Notes: generated by a model from the letters alone, not told the origin. Numbered from the stretch's first letter, positions 30,256-37,962 are shown. The stretch: 42,010 bases of DNA from Longimicrobiaceae bacterium (GCA_030146875.1 JASLAX010000003.1:1-42010), one strand, 5' to 3'. A program made the numbers and translations.

Positions 30256-30671
30256 CGCTCGGCGCTCCCGGCACCCGCGGCTCGCTTAGTGGTGACGAGC
30301 ACGGCGCCGGCCATGGCCGCCGGCCCGTAACGAGAGGTCGCCTCCACGCCCTTCAGGATCTCGACCTTCTCGACGTCGGCGGCGGTGAAGCCCGGGTCGC
30401 GGAGGCGCTCCGGAGTCAGCAGGACCCCGTCGACGACGAAGACCGGCTTCGGCTCGTCCCGCCGCGGACCGTCGGGCCCGATGTAGCCGCCGCGGATGCT
30501 GATGTAGGTCCCGCCGTCCGCGGACCGCACGGCGTTCTCGCGCGCGACGGAGATCGCGGCCACCCGCAGGCGGACGGCGGGCAGCGGCTCGTTCTGCTGC
30601 GCCGCGGCGGCCCCCGGCACGGCGAGCAGGGCGGCGGCCAGGAGCGGGGCGCGGCCGGGAACGGGTGTCAC
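30252..30671 (-). CDS. Secreted plug-domain-only protein 3
   Basis: 139 residues, the first of the three paralogues in transcription order. Signal peptide VTPVPGRAPLLAAALLAVPG, then RVAAISVARENAVRSADGGT, PKPVFVVDGVLLTPERLRDP, VEKVEILKGVEATSRYG and AVLVTTKRA. 'VDGV...VEKVEILKG..A...YG....G.VLVTTK' is almost the textbook SusC plug ending. The GTG start (30669-30671) overlaps the TGA that ends the msrB reading frame (GTGA), showing the original operon order msrB then plugs. Confidence 0.77.
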   Translation of the reverse strand: MTPVPGRAPLLAAALLAVPGAAAAQQNEPLPAVRLRVAAISVARENAVRSADGGTYISIRGGYIGPDGPRRDEPKPVFVVDGVLLTPERLRDPGFTAADVEKVEILKGVEATSRYGPAAMAGAVLVTTKRAAGAGSAER

Positions 30672-31083
30672 GCGGGGTCGCTTCCTCCGCCCGGGGGCGG
30701 GGTGTCGCGGTCCAGGACCAGGGACGCGGAGTTGATGCAGTAGCGCTGCCGCCGTCGGGGGACACGTGGCCCAGGTGCGCGTCGCAGCGGGCGCAGAGGA
30801 CCTCGGTGCGCCGCATGAAGAACGCCCCATCGCTCTCGGTTCGGACGGCGTCGGGCGCGATGGGGGCCCGGAAGCTCGGCCAGCCCGTGCCAGAGTCGAG
30901 CTTGGTCCGCGACGAGAACAGTGGCTCGCCCCAGCAGACGCAGCAGTACGTGCCGGGGTGCTTCGCGTCCCAGTGCTCGCCGGTGAAGGCGCGTTCCGTG
31001 CCCTTCCTGCGCGCCACCCTGTACTGCTCGGGGGTGAGCCGCTCCGTCCACTCCCGCTCGCTGCGCCGGACCTTCTCCTTCAC
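30668..31083 (-). pseudogene. msrB: Frameshifted methionine-R-sulfoxide reductase
   Basis: GTG start at 31081-31083 with AGGAGGAG upstream, then a good MsrB: VRRSEREWTERLTPEQYRVA, KGTERAFTGEHWDAKHPGTY, CCVCWGEPLFSS and CARC (zinc Cys pairs), SGTGWPSFRAPI, CDAHLGHVSPDGG. Around 30745-30756 the frame is lost: the expected continuation RYCINSASLVLDRD, with the catalytic Cys, is in another frame and ends at the TGA at 30668-30670. About two to three residues typical of the family are also missing between PDGG and RYC, so this looks like a small deletion. MsrB reduces methionine-R-sulfoxide in proteins; as read, the product lacks the catalytic Cys. A sequencing error is possible. Confidence 0.8.
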
Positions 31084-31114
31084 GCCGCTCCTCCTCACGT
31101 CTGGGGCAGCCGCC

Positions 31115-31462
31115 CTACACGCGCCGCCCGCCGCGGCGCCCCTTCCGGCGCGCCGCGGCCAGCGCCCCCTCCACCCAGGGCCGCAGCTCGTCGTGGTCCT
31201 CCAGCACCTCGGGGGGAAGCTCGTGGTACGCCATGGCGTTGGCGTCCTGCCCGAAAGGTCGGAACGGCTGCATCCCCCGCGCCTCGAAGTCGGGGCGGTT
31301 GCCGTCGTCGGTCTTCAGGTACAGCACGTCGTCGTCGAGCAGGGCGAAGAACAGGCCGTCGCCGTAGACGCCCACGCCGCCGAACATGGCGCGCGCCGTC
31401 ACGGGAACGACGCGCCCCAGCTGCTCCAGGGCGAAGGCGCGGAACTCCGCGGTGACGGCCAC
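31115..31462 (-). CDS. TfoX N-terminal domain protein
   Basis: 115 residues. RAFALEQLGRVVPVTARAMF then GGVGVYGDGLFFALLDDDVL, YLKTDD, and FEARGMQPFRPFGQ. 'RxMFGGxGxYxxGxFFA' is the TfoX/Sxy N-terminal signature. Stand-alone domains like this are common outside enterics, where no competence role is shown. The C terminus is basic (AAARRKGRRGGRR). It lies upstream of msrB on the same strand, 31 bases away. Confidence 0.88.
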   Translation of the reverse strand: MAVTAEFRAFALEQLGRVVPVTARAMFGGVGVYGDGLFFALLDDDVLYLKTDDGNRPDFEARGMQPFRPFGQDANAMAYHELPPEVLEDHDELRPWVEGALAAARRKGRRGGRRV

Positions 31463-31472
31463 CCGGCCCCCT

Positions 31473-32138
31473 CTAGCGCGCGCCGCGGACGACCGCGAAG
31501 CCGTCCACGTGCACGTCCAGGTTGTGGTTCACCCGCAGCCCGGCCAGCCCGCGCACCGTCTGCACGTGTCCCCCGTGCATCGCGTACACCTCGCGCCCGT
31601 TCACCACGTAGGACACGTGCCCGGGGGTCACCCGCACGGCCACCGCGTTGGTCGCCTTGCCGTCCGCGCCCTGCTTGGCGACCGCGTCGTGAGCCGTCCA
31701 GTCCTGGATGGTGTGCACCTCGTCGCCCGCGCGGTGCTTCACGGTGTACTTCCCGTCGCCGCGCACCAGGAAGTAGAAGTAGTTCTGGCCGGGGCCGTCG
31801 AGCTCGCTGGCGCCCAGGAACACGCCGTAGGCCTCCGGGTGCGCCGGCGCCTTGGTCTGCGTGATGGTGGCGCGCACCTCGAAGGCGCCGCTCACGCTGT
31901 CGGCCGGCATCCACAGGATCGCGGCCGGGCCGGTGGTCACGTGGTAGCCCGGGCCCATCGCCACGAAGCGGAGGCCGGCGGGGTCGGCGTTGGCGCGGTC
32001 GAGCCGCATCTGCCACCCGGCGGGGAGCGTGCCGCCGGCGGCGGGGCGGTCGGCGTCGCCGCGGGCGGCGGGGGTCTGCTGCGCGGCCAGCGGCGCGGCG
32101 GCGAGAAGGGCGACGGCGGCGAACGCGAGAGGACGCAT
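31473..32138 (-). CDS. Secreted protein with DUF1080-like (concanavalin-type) fold
   Basis: 221 residues. Signal peptide MRPLAFAAVALLAAAPLAAQ. The mature part has WQMRLDRANADPAGLRFVAM, GYHVTTGPAAILW, GAFEVRATITQTKAPAHPEA, YGVFLGASELDGPGQNYFYF, VNGREVYAMHG and GLAGLRVNHNLDVHVDGFAV. This is the strand order of laminin-G/DUF1080 carbohydrate-active or binding domains. The ATG at 32136-32138 starts the signal peptide. Ten bases separate it from the TfoX-like gene downstream. Function unknown. Confidence 0.75.
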   Translation of the reverse strand: MRPLAFAAVALLAAAPLAAQQTPAARGDADRPAAGGTLPAGWQMRLDRANADPAGLRFVAMGPGYHVTTGPAAILWMPADSVSGAFEVRATITQTKAPAHPEAYGVFLGASELDGPGQNYFYFLVRGDGKYTVKHRAGDEVHTIQDWTAHDAVAKQGADGKATNAVAVRVTPGHVSYVVNGREVYAMHGGHVQTVRGLAGLRVNHNLDVHVDGFAVVRGAR

Positions 32139-32173
32139 GAGAGGCTCCGGAGAGGGGGGAGGGTGGAGACGGC

Positions 32174-32668
32174 TCAGCGCCGCCAGTAGAAGGCGCTGAG
32201 GGTACGGTGGTCCAGCGCCAGGTAGCCCGGCCGGCCGGCGGCGTCGGGCGCCTCGTACACGGCCAGCACGCGGCCCAGCGACGACGACAGGGTGCGGGAC
32301 GAGACCGGCCACCACGACGCCCAGCCGGGCGTGGGGACCTCCAGCTTCCGCACGGCGGTGGTGTCGAGCCGCGCCAGGCCCGCGGTCATGCGGTCGCGCG
32401 CGGCCTGGGGGTAGCGGAAGCGCAGCCAGAGCCGCTCGCTGCCCGGGGGGCGGCGCACGCGGATCTCGGTGGCGCCGGGCGGAACGTGCGGGGGAATCCA
32501 CCCCTCGCGCACCCCGCCGGCGTCGCGCGCCGCGGCCAGCGTGGGGAACGAGGCGTCGCGCTGCACCAGCCGCGTCAGGACGAACGGGCCGGCGCTCAGC
32601 AGCAGGAGCCCCGCGATCACCGCCGCCGTCCGCCGTCCCGTTCCGCGCCGCGCCTGCGTGCCCGCCAT
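32174..32668 (-). CDS. Hypothetical membrane-anchored protein
   Basis: 164 residues. One N-terminal membrane helix (TAAVIAGLLLLSAGPFVLTR) and a C-terminal domain of about 125 residues outside: WIPPHVPPGATEIRVRRPPG, RLWLRFRYPQAARDRM, GWASWWPVSSRTLSSSLGRV and the end YLALDHRTLSAFYWRR. I recall similar 'YLALD...AYYW' endings in small hypothetical proteins, but no function is known to me. Same strand and 35 bases upstream of the DUF1080-like gene. Confidence 0.7.
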   Translation of the reverse strand: MAGTQARRGTGRRTAAVIAGLLLLSAGPFVLTRLVQRDASFPTLAAARDAGGVREGWIPPHVPPGATEIRVRRPPGSERLWLRFRYPQAARDRMTAGLARLDTTAVRKLEVPTPGWASWWPVSSRTLSSSLGRVLAVYEAPDAAGRPGYLALDHRTLSAFYWRR

Positions 32669-32758
32669 CCGTGCCTCCGCCCGGGGTTCACCGCCGCCCG
32701 CCGCGTCCGCGGCGCAGCTCCGGAAGCTAACCCGCGGCGCGCGTCGGGGGAACCGGCC

Positions 32759-34126
32759 TCAGCGCCTGGCGCCCGCGGGAACGGCCGCGCGCCGGGCGTC
32801 CGGAGCGCCGCGCCACCACACCTTGCCGCTCTCGCAGTAGGACCGCGCGGCGCTCACGTACACCATCTCGCGCTCTGGGAACCGCAGCGCCGCCAGGTAG
32901 CCGCCGTACACGCAGCCGCCGTCGATGTCGATCGTGTTGTACGAGCGCAGCGGCTCGGGAACGGGGTCGTGGCCGTAGACGGCGAGCGGCTCGTCCTCGC
33001 CCGGGGTCCAGCTCTCCGTCCACTCCAGCCCTCGCGAGGGGAGCCCCTGCGGCGTGCGGGTGGTGTGCACGCCGAAGATCATCTGCGCCTGCGTGGCCTG
33101 GTCGTCGCGCCCCACCCGGTCGCGGGGCAGGGCGGCGTGGAAGACGACCAGCTTGCCGCCGGCCAGCACCAGCACGCGGGGGAGCGAGGCCAGGAAGGCG
33201 CGGACCCGCTCGCGCAGCTCGGGGCCGGCGCGGTCCAGGTCGCGCATGGTCTCCCCCAGTCCGCTGCGCAGCTCCACGTGGTTCCCCTCCAGGTAGTGGA
33301 GGAGCTTCAGGCAGTGGTTGCCGGGCACGGCCAGCGCCGAGCCGGCCGCGTGCATCGCCATCACCCGCCGGAAGACGCCCGCGCTGTCGGGTCCCCGGTC
33401 GGCGAAGTCGCCCACCAGCACCACGCGGCGGCCCTGCGGGTGCGCGCGGGCGCCGGCCTCGTCCGCCGCGGCGTAGCCCAGCCGGTCCAGCAGCAGGTCC
33501 AGCTCGCGCAGGCAGCCGTGCACGTCGCCGATGACGTCGAACGGGCCGGGGAACGGCAGCGGCGCGGGAAGGGAGTAGCGCACCACCGGGAGCAGGTCGG
33601 TGTCCACGTCGCCGAACAGCACCACCTGCGTCCATCCCTCGGCGTTCTGCCCGCCGGTGTGGGCGGCCACGAACTCGCGGACGCGCGCCACCTGCTCGCG
33701 GATCTGCTTCCCGGCCAGCGGCCGGGAGCCGGCGCGGTTGCGGTACTGCGCCAGCTCGGCGGGGATGTGGAAGCAGACGGCCACGGCGGCGCGGCGGTGC
33801 CGCCGGCAGACGTCCAGCACCCGCTGTCGCGAGGAGCGGGTCAGGAAGCTCCCGTCCAGCACCGTCGTGAGCCCCCGCGATGCCCGCGAGCCCAGGATCG
33901 CGAGCAGGACCTCGAACGCCTCGTGGTTGGCGCCGTGCGCCGTGTCGAAGCCGGCGACCATCCGACGCAGGTCGTCCATCGACAGGACCTGGTCGGCGGG
34001 GAAGTTGCGGCGGGCCCAGGCGGACTTCCCCGACCCGGCGGAGCCCACCGCGACCACCACGGACCCCGGCTCGATCCGCAGGACGCGGTCGGCGTGTACG
34101 GCGGGGCCCGGCTGCGCGTCGCTCAT
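32759..34126 (-). CDS. Polynucleotide kinase-phosphatase-like protein lacking the ligase domain
   Basis: 455 residues. N-terminal kinase: VAVGSAGSGKSAWARR (P-loop, K34), QVLSMDDLRRMVAG, VLDGSFLTRSSRQRVL, and RPLAGKQIREQ lid. C-terminal metallophosphatase: FDVIGDVHGCLRELDLLLDR, VVLVGDFADRGPDSAGVF, AVPGNHCLKLLHYLEGNHVE, VFHAALPRD and YGHDPV. These are the first two domains of bacterial Pnkp (5'-OH kinase, 2',3'-phosphatase) in RNA repair; the C-terminal adenylyltransferase domain of about 400 residues is absent, and no Hen1 gene is near. GGGGAGAG precedes the ATG at 34126. It could act on RNA ends with a ligase encoded elsewhere. Confidence 0.88.
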   Translation of the reverse strand: MSDAQPGPAVHADRVLRIEPGSVVVAVGSAGSGKSAWARRNFPADQVLSMDDLRRMVAGFDTAHGANHEAFEVLLAILGSRASRGLTTVLDGSFLTRSSRQRVLDVCRRHRRAAVAVCFHIPAELAQYRNRAGSRPLAGKQIREQVARVREFVAAHTGGQNAEGWTQVVLFGDVDTDLLPVVRYSLPAPLPFPGPFDVIGDVHGCLRELDLLLDRLGYAAADEAGARAHPQGRRVVLVGDFADRGPDSAGVFRRVMAMHAAGSALAVPGNHCLKLLHYLEGNHVELRSGLGETMRDLDRAGPELRERVRAFLASLPRVLVLAGGKLVVFHAALPRDRVGRDDQATQAQMIFGVHTTRTPQGLPSRGLEWTESWTPGEDEPLAVYGHDPVPEPLRSYNTIDIDGGCVYGGYLAALRFPEREMVYVSAARSYCESGKVWWRGAPDARRAAVPAGARR

Positions 34127-34577
34127 CGCTCTCCCCTCTCCCGCGGGTTCGTGCGCCGCCCGCACGCGGCGCGTCCCGTGGTACCCGGCGCATCCTCCCC
34201 GGGTCCGCCCGGATCGAGCCGTCCCCAGGCTCTCGTCGCGTGCCGCGGGGACGTTTTTTCACGCGGAGACGCGGAGGACGCGGAGACGCGGAGGGTTCCG
34301 TCGCCCGACCGGCTCCCGTCCCTGCCCGCTGCCACGAAAGCAGGGGAAGAGTCCAGGGAGTGTGGGGAGTTTTGCGTTGTATCCCGAGCCTGGGCCTCGA
34401 CCCACTCCCGGAACTCCCTTGGCTTCCCGAGCTCCCCGGCTTCTGTCGCGTGGGCCCGAGACGAACGCGGCTGCGTGGCGGGTACGCCGTTCGTAGTTCT
34501 CCGCGTCTCCGCGCCCTCCGCGTCTCCGCGTGGGCATTCGTCGCCCGCCGCGCGAGAAGTCCCTGGGCGGGATCGGC
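34127..34577. other. Intergenic region, 451 bp, carrying a repeat element
   Basis: Between the Pnkp-like and arginase-family genes, both on the minus strand. It is less GC-rich than its neighbours and is mostly filled by the inverted-repeat element 34260-34532. No gene is supported; the short open frames run through the repeats. Confidence 0.6.
34260..34532. repeat. MITE-like element with 34-bp inverted terminal repeats
   Basis: The left arm (34260-34293) and right arm (34499-34532) are reverse complements at 33 of 34 positions. Each arm is itself built of ACGCGGAG-type units, starting CACGCGGAGACGCGGAG. About 205 bp lie between them, including TTTTGCGTTGTATC and other lower-GC sequence. The left arm is preceded by TTTTTT at 34254-34259. 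There is no coding capacity. Probably a dispersed, non-autonomous or REP-like intergenic repeat. Confidence 0.7.
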
Positions 34578-35450
34578 TCACGCCTCCTCCGCCAGCACCT
34601 CCATGATGCGCACGGCGGTGCGGCGGACGGTGCCCTCGACGTCGAACTCGGGGTCGTACGAGGCGATCCCCGCCCCCACCACCACGAACCGGGAGCACGC
34701 CTCGCGGACGACCGTCTCCAGCTCCGCGGCCGAGATGCCGTTCTCCGCCGCGAAGGGGTTGGCGCGGCCCTCGGTGGCGGGGTCCAGCACGTCCAGGTCC
34801 AGGTGGATGTAGAGCCGGGACGCGCGGGCGGAGAGGGCGTCCAGCACCTGGCCGATGCCGTCGCGCCGCAGCGTGGCCGGGGGGATCAGCGCCGCGCCGG
34901 AGTCGCGCAGAAGCTCCCACTCGGCGGGGTCCAGATCGCGCACCCCCACAATGGCCGCGCGCTCCGCCGGGAGGGGCTGGAAGCCGGGGACGCGGAACGC
35001 CATCCGCCTCCAACAACGTCCGGTGAGCACGGCCAGTGACATCCCGTCCAGGTAGCCGCTGGTGGTGGTCTCCGGGGTGTTGAAGTCGCCGTGCGCGTCC
35101 AGCCAGAGCACCGCGGTGTCCGCGGTCCCCAGCCCGGAGAGCGCGCCGACGGCCGCGCCGCAGTTTCCGCTCAGGACCAGCGGGAACGAGCCGCGCTCCG
35201 CCGCCTCGCGGACGGAGGCGGCCAGGGCGGCGTGCAGGCGGAAGGAGGTGGCGGGCTCCTGCGGGGGGCCGGGCGCCAGGTCCACGAAGTCGGTGGAGAC
35301 GCGGTGGCCGCGGGCGCGCAGGATGGAGCCGGCGCCGTGGCGCAGCAGGTTCTCGGGGCCGCGGCCGGTGCGCACGCCGTGGGTGCCGGACTCGTACGGA
35401 ACCAGCACCAGGCGCAGGTCGTTCCCGCCGCCGTCCGCCCGCCGCCTCAC
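34578..35450 (-). CDS. Arginase/agmatinase-family ureohydrolase
   Basis: 290 residues. Manganese-site motifs: LVLSGNCGAAVGAL (family GGDH replaced by GNC), LWLDAHGDFNTPETTTSGYL then DGMSLAVLTG, YIHLDLDVLDPATEG, and GAGIASYDPEFDVEG. The DAHxD and HLDLDVLDP ligands are intact, but the first motif has Cys where most ureohydrolases have Asp-His. Substrate uncertain: arginase, agmatinase or formimidoylglutamase-like. The GTG start (35448-35450) overlaps the cupin stop (GTGA). Confidence 0.88.
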   Translation of the reverse strand: MRRRADGGGNDLRLVLVPYESGTHGVRTGRGPENLLRHGAGSILRARGHRVSTDFVDLAPGPPQEPATSFRLHAALAASVREAAERGSFPLVLSGNCGAAVGALSGLGTADTAVLWLDAHGDFNTPETTTSGYLDGMSLAVLTGRCWRRMAFRVPGFQPLPAERAAIVGVRDLDPAEWELLRDSGAALIPPATLRRDGIGQVLDALSARASRLYIHLDLDVLDPATEGRANPFAAENGISAAELETVVREACSRFVVVGAGIASYDPEFDVEGTVRRTAVRIMEVLAEEA

Positions 35451-35968
35451 TCCGCCGGCCGCTCGAACGGGACGATGCTCTGCCACTCGGAGGCGTCGGA
35501 GCGGGCGACCACGGCCACCACCGGCTCGGTGTCGCTCAGGTTGAAGACCTCGTGGGGAACGCCGGGCTCGATGAAGATGAAGTCGCCCGCGGCGTTCTCC
35601 ACCGACCGCTCCAGGCGCGGCCCGTACTCGTGGCGCACGCGGCCCTGCAGGATGAAGAGCATCACCTCGAACCCCACGTGCACGTGGGCGCGCGCCACCG
35701 CGCCCGGCGGGATGGTGGCCACGTTCATGGAGAGGTGCTTCGCCCCCACGTTCGCGCCGGAGAGCCCCGTGCGGTAGCGGATCCCGTTCCACCCGCGGTG
35801 GTCCCCGCTCCCCCGCACCACCGTGATCCCGTCGCCGGCCTCCGCCGGGGCCGCCCCCTCCTCCTCCACCCGCTCCAGCGCGCCGCCCACCAGGAGGCTC
35901 TCGCGGACGGCCGGGCGGGGCGAGGGCGCGAGGCGGGGCTCCGCGTGCGGCGGGTCGACGTCGTGCAT
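35447..35968 (-). CDS. Cupin-domain protein
   Basis: 173 residues. The conserved cupin core is in the second half: PPGAVARAHVHVGFEVMLFI then LQGRVRHEYG (motif 1, metal-binding His/Glu) and GDFIFIEPGVPHEVFNLSDT (motif 2, His). The N-terminal 55 residues are Pro/Ala/Glu-rich. Binds a metal; may be an enzyme or a sensor of a small molecule. It is coupled to the ureohydrolase by a 4-base overlap. The ATG at 35966-35968 was chosen over one 69 bases upstream that adds Pro/Ser-rich residues. Confidence 0.85.
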   Translation of the reverse strand: MHDVDPPHAEPRLAPSPRPAVRESLLVGGALERVEEEGAAPAEAGDGITVVRGSGDHRGWNGIRYRTGLSGANVGAKHLSMNVATIPPGAVARAHVHVGFEVMLFILQGRVRHEYGPRLERSVENAAGDFIFIEPGVPHEVFNLSDTEPVVAVVARSDASEWQSIVPFERPAE

Positions 35969-36046
35969 GGGTGCCACGGCCGGAGGGAGGGTCGAGGGGG
36001 ATGAGGGTAGATTGGGCGCGCCGCCCGAGCCGCGCAAGCGCGCCGT

Positions 36047-36643
36047 CTACCCCCCGCGCGAGGCCGCGGCCAGGCGCCGCATGGCATCCAGGTGGTGCCG
36101 GTCGTGGTAGAGCGTGAAGAAGAGCATCTCGCGCACGGTGAGCTTGCCGATCAGCGGGTGCGGCAGCCGCAGGCGGTCCAGCGCGCCCTCGTCCCACCTT
36201 CCCATGGCGGCGACGAGCTCCTCCCCCGCCGCCGTCCAGCGGGAGACGGCGCGGGCGCGGGAGCGCTCCGGGTCCGCCTCCGTCTCCGCCGGCGGGACGT
36301 ACGCCCCGGTCGCCTTCCCTCCCGCGGCCAGCGCGGCGCGGTACCGGTCCCGCAGCGCGGCGTACGGGAGCGACGGCGCCCGCGCCCGGCCGAACATCAG
36401 CCGCACGGCGATCCGCGGCAGCGCGAGCCCGCGGGAGACGGCGCGCGTCGAGCGCACCAGGTGGCGCAGGTGGTCGTGGGGCGACCATCCCTCGCCGGGG
36501 CGGGCGTGGTAGTCCGCGAGCGGGAGCCCGGCGGCCAGCGCCGCGCCCTCGGCGTGCGCCGCCCGCAGCGCGGCGGCCACGTCGGCCAGGGTCTCCGGGT
36601 CGCGTGCGGGAGACTGCGTGTCGGACGCGAGGGGTGCGGGCAT
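36047..36643 (-). CDS. DinB-superfamily protein
   Basis: 198 residues, a four-helix bundle with the metal-binding His pattern of DinB/YfiT proteins: EGWSPHDHLRHLVRSTRAV near the start and LFFTLYHDRHHLDAMRRL at the end. Between them is RWDEGALDRLRLPHPLIGKL then TVREML, also typical. Members include thiol (bacillithiol/mycothiol) S-transferases and many without known function. GGGAGACCG precedes the ATG at 36641-36643. Divergent from the hydrolase gene at 36894. Confidence 0.87.
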   Translation of the reverse strand: MPAPLASDTQSPARDPETLADVAAALRAAHAEGAALAAGLPLADYHARPGEGWSPHDHLRHLVRSTRAVSRGLALPRIAVRLMFGRARAPSLPYAALRDRYRAALAAGGKATGAYVPPAETEADPERSRARAVSRWTAAGEELVAAMGRWDEGALDRLRLPHPLIGKLTVREMLFFTLYHDRHHLDAMRRLAAASRGG

Positions 36644-36893
36644 CGGTCTCCCGGGGGGAGGAGGGGCGTCGGACGGGGGGCGCCGCGAGGGGCGGCGGGG
36701 GAGGGCGCGAGGCGCCGCCGGGAGGGCCGGCGGACGTCCCTCGCTCCGCCTTCCATTCTGGACGCGCCACCGCCCGGATGCAACCGCACGCGCCCCCCGC
36801 GTTCGCGGCGTGGCGGCCCGGGGCCTGCGGGCTGCGACCGGCAGGACGGCGGGACGGCGGGCGGAACGGCGAAACCCCAGCTGGGGAGGACGC

Positions 36894-37583
36894 GTGGCAG
36901 GTGCGGAGAGCGTGCGCTGGCAGGTCCACGTGAGCGGCGCGGAGACGAGCGTCGTGCTGGACGCGCCGGAGGGGGGCCCCGGCCGCGCCGTGTTCGTCTG
37001 CGCGCACGGGGCGGGCGGGCACATGGGCGACCGGGGGATGCTGGCGCTCTCGGAGGCGCTGGCGTCGCGAGGGGTGGCCGTGGTTCGCTTCGACTTCCTC
37101 TACCGCGCCCGCGGCTCGGGCCGGCCCGACCCCATGCCGCGGCTGATGGAGTGCGTGGCCGCCGTGGTGGCCCGCGTGCGCGAGGAGCTGGCGCCGAAGA
37201 TCCTCGTCATGGGCGGCCGGTCGATGGGGGGCCGGGCGGCCTCGATGCTGGCGGCGGAGGGCCACCCGTGCGACGGCCTTCTCCTCCTGGCCTATCCTCT
37301 CCACCCCGCGGGCAAACCCGAGAAGCTGCGCGACGCGCACCTGGCGGCCATCCGCGCGCCCGTCCTCTGCCTGAACGGAACGCGCGACGACCTCTGCCGG
37401 CGCGACCTGATGGAGGAGGCGCTGCGCGCGGTGGGGCCCAACTGGCGGATGCACTGGCTGGACGGGGCCGACCACATGTTCCACGTCCTGAAGTCCTCCG
37501 GCCGCACCGACGCCGAGGTGCTGGACGAGGCCGCCGACGCCAGCCGCGACTGGATCGCCGCCCTGCGCCCCTCCCGCAGCTGA
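36894..37583 (+). CDS. Alpha/beta hydrolase, KANL3/Tex30-like
   Basis: 229 residues. AVFVCAHGAGGHMGDRGMLA (oxyanion-side HGAG), VAVVRFDFLYRARGSGRPDP, ILVMGGRSMGGRAASMLAAE (nucleophile Ser in GxSxG), PVLCLNGTRDDLC (acid Asp) and WLDGADHMFHVLKSSGRT (His): a complete triad. The HGAGG...FDF...GGRSMGGR combination is the hallmark of this dienelactone-hydrolase-like group; substrate unknown. The start is GTG at 36894 with GGGGAGGA upstream. The palindrome CCCCAGCTGGGG (36875-36886) overlaps that ribosome site. Confidence 0.85.
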   Translation: MAGAESVRWQVHVSGAETSVVLDAPEGGPGRAVFVCAHGAGGHMGDRGMLALSEALASRGVAVVRFDFLYRARGSGRPDPMPRLMECVAAVVARVREELAPKILVMGGRSMGGRAASMLAAEGHPCDGLLLLAYPLHPAGKPEKLRDAHLAAIRAPVLCLNGTRDDLCRRDLMEEALRAVGPNWRMHWLDGADHMFHVLKSSGRTDAEVLDEAADASRDWIAALRPSRS

Positions 37584-37630
37584 CGGCGGCGAGGACGACG
37601 GAGCGGTTCGATGGTCGGCTCGAGCGGCCA

Positions 37631-37659
37631 TTGACGAGATGGCGGGAAGAGTGCAAATT
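37631..37659 (+). promoter_or_regulatory. Candidate promoter for the double-glycine peptide
   Basis: -35 TTGACG at 37631-37636 (5/6) and 17 bases to CAAATT at 37654-37659 (3/6; a shifted GCAAAT fits as well). It is in an AT-richer patch, about 90 bases before the peptide ATG. Confidence 0.35.
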
Positions 37660-37746
37660 CCGTCCACAAACGGGAGGCACACCGCCCCCGCCCGCCGGCG
37701 CCACCCCCGGGCGTCCGGAGAGACCCCCCGGAGTGGAGAGCCCCCC

Positions 37747-37875
37747 ATGACGAACGACATGACGAGCGAGCTGAGCACGTCCGAGATGGCCGCGATCGAC
37801 GGCGGCTTCGGCCTCCTTCTGCTGACGCTGGCGGCGGTGTACGTCAAGGGCACCCAGTACGGCATCTTCGAGTAG
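37747..37875 (+). CDS. Bacteriocin-like peptide with double-glycine leader
   Basis: 42 residues: leader MTNDMTSELSTSEMAAIDGG, then a 22-residue core starting FGLLLLTLAAVYVKG and ending QYGIFE. The leader matches the LSxxEMxxIxGG pattern recognised by C39-peptidase ABC exporters, which cut after GG and export bacteriocins or signalling peptides. The core is strongly hydrophobic, able to span a membrane, with no Cys. GGAG motifs precede the ATG and a very strong terminator follows. No transporter, immunity or modification gene is adjacent, so it is an orphan. Class and export route are inference. Confidence 0.7.
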   Translation: MTNDMTSELSTSEMAAIDGGFGLLLLTLAAVYVKGTQYGIFE

Positions 37876-37920
37876 AGGCGGCTCGAGGGCCAGACGTCGT
37901 CGGCCGACCTCGGACCCGAG

Positions 37921-37962
37921 CGCACGAAGGGCCTCCGCGTCACCGCGGAGGCCCTTCGTGCG
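37921..37962 (+). terminator. Strong terminator after the double-glycine peptide
   Basis: Perfect 19-bp stem (37921-37939 with 37944-37962) and a TCAC loop; the arm begins CGCACGAAGGGCCTCCGCG. It is the longest perfect hairpin I found in the window and marks the peptide gene as a separate transcript. Confidence 0.85.
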
